Assembly (NCBI GenBank): GCA_026419785.1
Contig: JAODTK010005043.1
Coordinates: forward strand, 248,001-312,000
DNA: 64,000 bases
Reading direction: 5' to 3'
DNA from: Sclerodactyla briareus
Taxonomy: Eukaryota > Echinodermata > Holothuroidea > Dendrochirotida > Sclerodactylidae
This document shows, one piece after another, positions 57,780 to 64,000 of this stretch. Under the pieces are notes generated by a model that worked only from the letters and a program-made list of their open reading frames with translations, was not told the DNA's origin and made no database searches. How positions within the stretch are numbered: position 1 is the first letter of the stretch; the number at the start of each line of letters is the position of its first letter. The translations under genes and the position numbers were made by a program.

Positions 57780-60700
57780 CGAATAATGTGTGAAACAAAA
57801 CTAATCCAGCTCCGTTTCCATTCCTTACAAGGTTGCAGTAGAAGAGGTCTAGCTTCTTACTTCAACGAATTATGAAAAAATAATTTTTAAAAATTAATTG
57901 TACCATGTTTAAGAATATTAATCTACTTCTCCAGACTACGAATTTGTAGTTATTCATAACACAATCTACAAGAACTCCTTTCCAAGTTCTTCCTTCTAAG
58001 CCCTTAATCCCATACAGTGTTGACATTCACCCACTAATCTTGGCTTGGTAGAGGATATATTTGATTCAACTTTTTAATTAAGTTTTCCATAGGACCCGAA
58101 CTCTCTGTAACAATGAATGATGAACAGATGTGCCAATGTTTAAATCTCACCACCACAAAAGGTGCATAGGGGCGAGTCAACCATATTACATTTATCTAAT
58201 TTTTCGTTTGTAAAACAGAATATTATGCATAATTTTAAAATCAACTTCTGCATCTGTATTAATCTAGGGTGGTCTAAAAAACCATTTTTTCCCACTTTAT
58301 CGAATTTTGTAGCATTGAAGTTTTTTGTTCCCAAAGGATCTGCCCTTATCCAACTTTCGATAGAGGCGTTTGCCTTCTACATGATAACTCTATTTCCCCA
58401 AATAGTTCTCCACAACAGTAGAATTGGCTAGGATATTCGAATTCCTATCGTTTGAGTTACCAATTCTATCATTTGGAAAAAATATTTTCGCTTATAGCCA
58501 TTCCTGGGGTGGTTATTGAATCGAGGATCGCAGACGAAGTAATCTCAATGACCTCAGCAACAGACGATTGAGGTATTAGCGGATTAGACAAAGCTAAATT
58601 ACTCATGATTAGCCACACCTGGTAGTGGTTTGGGGATTAATCTCATACTTGAGGTCACCTACCAAAACAACATCCCCATCAATTAAAGCTTGATTAAAAA
58701 AATTATCGCCATTCTCCGTTGTAATATTAGGGTTAGGTAAATAACGGTTTGCATCAAGCATTTCATCTCGCGAAAAAATAAGATCTGATGGGTTTGTTTT
58801 TGACTTCTTCTTTAAACCTTCCAGCATTGCCGAGCTGCTAGAATAGTATTGATTCTTAGCTTGATTAGACGTCACTGCAGTTTTCCTCCCTTGATAAGGA
58901 ATATCGTTTGTCAGGCTGTTTTAAGCAGTTGGTAAGAACCGCAACCTGTAATATCTGTACAAGTGTGGAATCCCAACTTTGCAAAAGCGTGATCAATGTG
59001 TGGAATAGCCTTCCTGTAAATGTTGTTTTCTCTAAGCGTGTGAATGCGTTCAATAACCAGTCCTTGATTATTTTTTCAGGAATCACGGGCGAATTATTTA
59101 GTGGTTGGTTTCATTTTCTTTTTTCTTTCCTGGGATTTTTGGGTTCCGGGTCGTTTATGAGGATTATGTCCTTCCGGACCCGCATTCACTAACTAATGAA
59201 GTTCATTTATTACCTAAGACGGCACAGTCAAAAATGGTTATTAGCTGAACTAGTCGAGAAACGCATCAAGATCCAACACAGAACTTCCCTTAAATTCGAT
59301 AAATTACGACCTCCATCTATGCAAGAAGACTACACATTTTTCAACTTTACATTGCAGCTTTCTGTTTTCGATTTGCCCCTCTTTCCTCGCATTCCCGTTG
59401 AAAACACCCAGCACGGTAAAAAATCCTCCTATTGGAAAATTTCCAATCTGTTGAATATCATATTACCATCAATTTTCAATAGTTCAGACTTACTCAAATT
59501 GCATTTTGAACCAGATGCTATTTCATACAGACTGATATTGACTAATACTAATATAATAGCTTTTACCCTCAGCAACAAAAAATGGTTGTATCTGTCTGCT
59601 GTTGTAATTTTTTGGCTTCAACATCTCCATTTTAATAAAAGTAAGAGCCAAAACCCATTTTCTTCAAGACTTAAAAAGATACCATGAATTCCACAATCAA
59701 AAGCCTATACTGATCGCTCTTAAAGGATCATACCACTCAAGTTATTTTCTTTAGGTAGTCGATTAGGAGGTTAATAGCTATCACATTTTTACTAATACCG
59801 CTCCCAGGATACAGCAGTTATCTTCAGAAACCAAGTCTATTACCTTAGAAATCCGTCTGCGAGGGCTTTGTTCATAATCTTATAATTTGTGTTGAGGGAC
59901 TTATAGGTCTCCTGTGGTAAGCCTTGTTAAATCCCCTTTCTTTGGGATTAATGAGAGCACGCCTGTTTTCATAGACTGACATAGTTCACTAACCATCATT
60001 TCTTCAATATGAAATAGAATATTTTGTCAAAGTCCTGATCAAGAATAATTGAAAATTAGTAGTTAAACCACAAGAACCAGGGCTCTTGTTTGAACTTCAT
60101 TGAGCTAGGTCGTTTCAGCTCAGCTGTGAAAGTTCGTGTTTCGCATTTCTTCGACATTCATTTCAGCATCAGGCAAAAACTTATATATATGATTTAAAGA
60201 TGCTTTGTGCGTCGCTCGTTAGTATGTTTTCAGTGTATACTTACCTATAAAATTGGACCTGTTGATTTCAAATGATACTTTCTGATTCTATTATTTGACC
60301 CTGTTTCCCGTCACTAATTGTCGAAACTTTCGTTTTCCTCTTCTGCTACTCTTTTTCTCACCAAGAAAGAACTTCGTGGTTCTTTTATACGCCTTTAAAA
60401 ATTGGATTTTTGCTCTTAGGGCAGCAACCCTTCATAGCTATTCTTGTTTTTGTCGTTGAGCTCTCCTTCTAGAGTGTTAATCTGGTAATATCATAATCAG
60501 GATATTTTTGAGTCTTTTTATTTTCTCTCGTATTTAATTTCTTCCGTCATACCAATTTATTTGTTTCCTTTGTCCTCTCCTTTCTTGTTTACTATATTTG
60601 ATGTATGGATCTTATTTCTATCTTGAGCGATTCATACCATTTACCTATATCATCTGCAACAATTGACTCTCGTTTTTTGGGATCTTAACATTTCCCTCAT

Positions 60701-62095
60701 TTCTGTACAATTACTCTTCATCATTCAATAGTTCATTATTGGATACCAATATCCATCACCCCTCGTAAAGAAGCTAAATCCATGTAATTCAACAAAGTTA
60801 TGATCTGACTAGGGATAGGTAAGAAAGCGGAAGAGACACGTGCTTCTCAAATCCTTCGAAATTAAGAAACGGTCAATTCTTGAAGACTATTATAATTAAT
60901 GCAATTACGGTGAGGCAGACAAGAAATATCATAGGATGGTTTCAATCGCCATAGAAAATTAGATCTGAGGAAGTCATAAGGTCCTCTAATGTCTTTCGTG
61001 AAATATCTGAGGAGTACCTTACAGGGTAGCTGTCCAAGTAAGTGTTAATAACATTGTTGAAATCGCCCTGCAACGATTAGGGGCTGCTACTTGAGCTATT
61101 TTTCACATGAAGTTTCCGCAAAGAACCTTCCTTTCCAAATTGTCATTCGGAGCATATATGTTAATACAGGTGAACCTTTGTGAATCAATTAAGAATCCCG
61201 TCCGTAGATATCTCCACCAGATCATGGAAAATTACAAACCTCGATATCACTGTCCCTCCTTAATAAAGTACACTCCTCTCCTGTGCCTTTCAGAATAAAG
61301 TGATACAAATTTCGCCAGTCCCTCACATTTACCACACCCATAGATCTTCGTACCAGAACGTCTCCTGAGAATATTACATCGTACTTCCTCTGTTCTAAAG
61401 TTGTAAACAGGCTCATTCTTTTGTCATGGTCCTGATCATTGCAGTTGAGGCTGCTAAGCGGAAGTTTTTATTTCTTCCAGGCTGCGGTGTCAAACTCCCT
61501 CCTTGCCACACGAAGGTTAGGTATCCTGCTAGGTGGCTACAGGATATCCGCTGCGTTGGGTCCTTGGTAGTGGCCGTTTCCCTCATCGCTTGAGACCGTT
61601 CCCTCTTCACAGCGTGAGTGAAATCCATAGCAAGTGTAACAACCAGTTGGGAAAAGCATTTTCCTTACTTGCCCAGGCGAAGCGTCCAATCTTGCAAGTT
61701 CTTCTCAATCCGATCCGCTGGCCTCCATGACTTTTCCTTTTCGCGACGCCCCAGACTGGGTTTTGAGTTGACTCGCAGATTGTGCCCCAGGTTCAGTAGG
61801 TTTTCATGTTCAAGTTTACTCTCGGGCTGGGGCTCCGGCTGGGTCTCCTAACGGGTCTCAGCTGATCTCCTGAGGGGTCCAGGCTGTGTCCTCATGTTGA
61901 GGCTCCGACCTGGTCTCCGGATGTGCCTCAGGCTGTTCCTCGGGTTGAACAGCATACGAGATGGAATAATGCACCTGTCTTGCTTCTCAAGAATCGACTG
62001 TTGACCGAGTTACAACAGTCTGGGCTTAACCCCTCGGCCCTCGCAGTCCGACCATGCCCGGAAGTGTTTTTTCCCAACGTTCCGTTTTTAGGCCT
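57780..62095 (-). mobile_element. LINE A: nearly complete L1/Tx1-like element, broken
   Basis: Read on the minus strand. ORF1-like region about 62,090-61,480: P/E-rich repeats (QPEEQPEAHPE) and a possible C-x2-C segment. Endonuclease about 61,470-60,750: SLNCNDQDHDKR, TLEQRKYDVIF, INIYAPNDN, GDFNNVINTYLDSYP, SRIDRFLIS and SDH. Reverse transcriptase: SMKTGVLSLIPKKG near 59,950 and GSKCNLSKSELLKIDG near 59,510. C-terminal zinc knuckle: SPLCTFCGGEI then TLAHLF near 58,150, and VVWRSRLIF near 57,900. Stops and frameshifts are frequent. A CR1-like fragment (58,885-59,195) is inserted on the other strand. Confidence 0.8.
58885..59195 (+). mobile_element. CR1/Jockey-like LINE 3' end inserted in LINE A
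   Basis: The plus frame 58,908-59,192 reads LSGCFKQLVRTATCNICTSV, then CKSVINVWNSLPVNVVFSKR, then VNAFNNQSLIIF, the standard R/S-V-x-x-x-W-N-x-L-P-x3-V-x5-V-x-x-F C-terminus, followed by a short hydrophobic tail. It ends with the tract shared with 420-540. It has opposite orientation to the host LINE A and splits it between the RT and the C-terminal region. Confidence 0.7.
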
Positions 62096-62099
62096 TGGT

Positions 62100-62940
62100 G
62101 TCGTTACAATTTATTTTTCCTTATTTATTGCTCTCTCTCACTCGCTCTCTCATCCACTCTATCTGTTCAAAAAAGCAATAACGATTAAAACGATTTGTGA
62201 TTAAATTATGAGATTTACAAGGTAAAAACAATTGTAATTTCTCTTTCAATATACGGTCTTGGAAGTAAAGAGTACTTTGCATAATAATTTGGATACATGG
62301 ACCTGGTGAGGATCAAAAAACTACAGAGTCTAAGTTGGCCTCTCTCCGATGAAATTCGACAAAAGAGTTTCCTTCAATCCAAACGTTGACCAAATTCACT
62401 CGATGAAAAACCTTCGAAGTCAGCTTACACGCAGCCTAATAGCCTTAACAATAAGCTTCATAATTTGGTGCCAGTATGAACTTGCCCCCTCAAAAAATGT
62501 CAAATTCATCTTGATGTTGCCAGATTAATAAATTTGCAAATGCCGAAGAAATCCAAAGTCTGTTGAAGCAATCATTAGCAAGCGAGTTTCGCCTGAACGG
62601 CCGACTAAGTAACATATTTAGCGTCCATCACAGTATTATTATCAGTCATCTTAGTGAAAACCTGTTTTGTCCAACAAGTAACAGGATAAATCTTAGGACA
62701 TTCCCCGCGAAAAGATGACTTCCGCTCGAATAAGCGTTACATCTCCCAAAGGGACCAACCCCATCCCCCTTTTCCACTTGGCAATCACTAATCCAGTGTA
62801 GCAGGAATTCGGTGATTTTTGCCCGCCATTGGAAATCACCTACTTGTTTGTCTAATACTGTTACAAACTGCCCTCCAAATTTGCATTCCATGAGAGAATG
62901 GATTCTTACCACTACCGTAACAGTAAGACCTTAACAATTT
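62100..62940 (-). mobile_element. LINE B fragment 5, C-terminal part and 3' UTR
   Basis: The left end has the 3' tip (TTATTGCTCTCTCTCACTCG and AAAAAAGCAATAACGATTAA), then 3' UTR. The minus frame 62,912-62,646 reads VRIHSLMECKFGGQFVTVLD, then VGDFQWRAKITEFLLHW and GSHLFAGNV, aligning with fragment 1. It is 5' truncated about 60-70 bases from the tRNA-Ser-like sequence at 63,009, on the same strand and downstream of it. Confidence 0.75.
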
Positions 62941-63008
62941 GCTGTGAGCTGGAAACGAGGGGCCGACAGCCCAAAAAAGAGTTTTTCTCACAGTGGTAAA
63001 CCGTTGCA

Positions 63009-63092
63009 CGCTGCGACTAGGGTTCAACCTCATGCGGGGATACGTTCCTTTGGATTTCGAGTCCAACGCCTTACCCACTCGGCCATCGCAGC
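63009..63092 (-). tRNA. tRNA-Ser (anticodon CGA)-like, T-loop one base short
   Basis: The minus strand starts GCTGCGATGGCCGAGTGGGT, with a 7-bp acceptor stem (GCTGCGA/TCGCAGC), discriminator G, a D-arm typical of tRNA-Ser, a complete anticodon arm TTGGA-CTCGAAA-TCCAA (anticodon CGA, serine codon UCG), a long variable arm, and a T-arm around GGTTGAACC that lacks the C expected in TTC. Length is 84 bases, normal for tRNA-Ser. The single T-loop defect could be a sequencing deletion. It is the best copy of a repeated tRNA-Ser unit (others at 53,474, 57,312, 47,296, 48,699). Confidence 0.7.
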
Positions 63093-63700
63093 CTACGATG
63101 TAAACATCGTCCGTGCACACTCCGTTAAAGAATACAGTTGAATTATACACAAGTAGTACCGGCTGGCCTCGTTAACCTTGATCCAGATCGACAGTGCTGT
63201 TTACCGCGTATTCGATTGTACCCCTTTTATCGGTAACTACCTGTAGCGCTCAAGAAAAGTCCGGTTGGGGGGGGGCCGAAACGGCATCATTATGATGGGA
63301 ATTGTGACGAAATTGCTAAGAATCCGCCATTGTCCCGACTGAACCATTCATGCCTTTAGTTTGCGCCTTCAGATACTATAGTGTCAAGATCAGCATAGGT
63401 AATACATAACTTAATCTCGTTTCATTAACGCATTTTTGGGGAAACTATTTTTTTGACCGGTGTTAACTTGATTACGCGGAGGGGGATGCCCATTAATTGC
63501 TACTTGAAGGGTATGCTCTGCGAGTAAATAATGCGTGTTATACCGGCTGAAAAATAAATTGCGAACTTTGTTAGCTGCGTTAAGCCGCGGAGAAGAAGAT
63601 CGGCAGATACGTGAATGCGAAGTGAAGGGTTAATTTGTCTTCCTTTTTGGATTTCTGATGAATTGGGCATTACTAATTAGTCTAAAAAGCACATCGTTAA
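63093..63700. repeat. tRNA-unit flank, copy 2
   Basis: The proximal part (63,093-63,180; TCCGTGCACACTCCGTTAAAG, AATTATACACAAGTAGTACC) matches 53,554-53,641, and the distal part (63,230-63,680) matches 56,325-56,790. So in the 53-56-kb copy LINE B fragment 4 interrupts a unit that is nearly continuous here. Confidence 0.7.
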
Positions 63701-64000
63701 GGAAATGAAAACAGGGTTAATATGGATAGATATCGTTTTCCTCTCGTCGGGAAAGTTCAATGTTTTTGTGGATGGAGGGGAACTCTTTGTTACAATTCGT
63801 AATGATAAACTGAATTTTGCGTTTTTATTTGACCTAGTTAGCGACCTTCTGTTGGTTCTTATGAGACAGTATTAGTATATAACTTTTGAGTAATCTTAAT
63901 TTCCTCTCACTCGCTTTTTTATCTAGAATATAATGGCATGAAATGAAGTTCTTGTCTAATATGTTTTTTGAAATGATGCAATAAATGAGAAAAAAATATA
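63701..64000. other. No feature seen
   Basis: AT-rich sequence to the window end. Confidence 0.4.

Noticed and set aside
59196-59687. 163-codon + strand open frame, the longest in the window
   Set aside because: The minus strand of the same bases encodes the LINE A reverse transcriptase segment (GSKCNLSKSELLK), so this is a shadow frame.
1-64000. CRISPR arrays, bacterial operons, plasmid or phage features
   Set aside because: Introns with GT-AG sites, LINEs and a SINE show eukaryotic nuclear DNA, and the repeats lack the regular repeat-spacer structure of CRISPR.

Overview
This is a eukaryotic nuclear window, AT-rich and mostly non-coding, with kilobase-scale introns and a dense load of transposon remnants and satellites. 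The mix of CR1/Jockey-type and L1/Tx1-type LINEs, a tRNA-derived SINE, arrays carrying an AAGATGGCGGC motif and satellites rich in AGGTCA suggests a marine invertebrate, perhaps an invertebrate deuterostome (echinoderm, hemichordate or cephalochordate). That placement is inference and rests on no species-specific marker.

The one confidently recognised host gene is a flavin-containing monooxygenase (FMO) on the + strand, about 10,624 to 36,896. I assembled it from six exons recognised by family motifs: the FAD-binding GAGPVG exon, a GGLWNY exon, the exon with the FMO signature F-x-G-x3-H-x3-Y, a large central exon, an ELQSRW exon, and a last exon with the GP-x-TP-x3-RL-x-GP motif and a hydrophobic C-terminal anchor. 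Most exons carry one or more single-base indels although splice sites and motifs are preserved. The exon with the second (NADPH-binding) glycine-rich motif was not found between 14,967 and 25,915.

Region 1-10 kb: a CR1-like LINE 3' end, two clusters of an ACTAGT-type motif, a three-copy exon/intron-like tandem repeat at 4.2-5.7 kb, and a homopolymer-dominated stretch near 6.0-6.15 kb that looks like assembly noise. Region 10-37 kb: the FMO gene, whose introns hold a 0.46-kb tandem duplication, AT and GT microsatellites, inverted AAGATGGCGGC arrays flanking a CR1-like reverse transcriptase remnant, an AGGTCA-rich satellite, a SINE with a 12-bp target site duplication, a 15-bp minisatellite and a Ty3-like fragment. 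Region 37-46.3 kb: no recognised gene; a fold-back element, tandem duplications and a second, larger AGGTCA satellite. Region 46.4-64 kb: a 1.45-kb tandem duplication, then a repeat unit built around tRNA-Ser-like sequences and invaded several times by one LINE family (called LINE B here), plus a nearly complete but broken second LINE (LINE A, minus strand, about 62.1-57.8 kb) that itself contains a CR1-like insertion.

The two largest tandem duplications, the tRNA-like sequences and the FMO exons all differ from their expected or sister sequences mainly by single-base insertions and deletions. Together these suggest an assembly from noisy long reads with residual indel errors, so every frameshift reported here needs re-checking against accurate reads before it is called biological.
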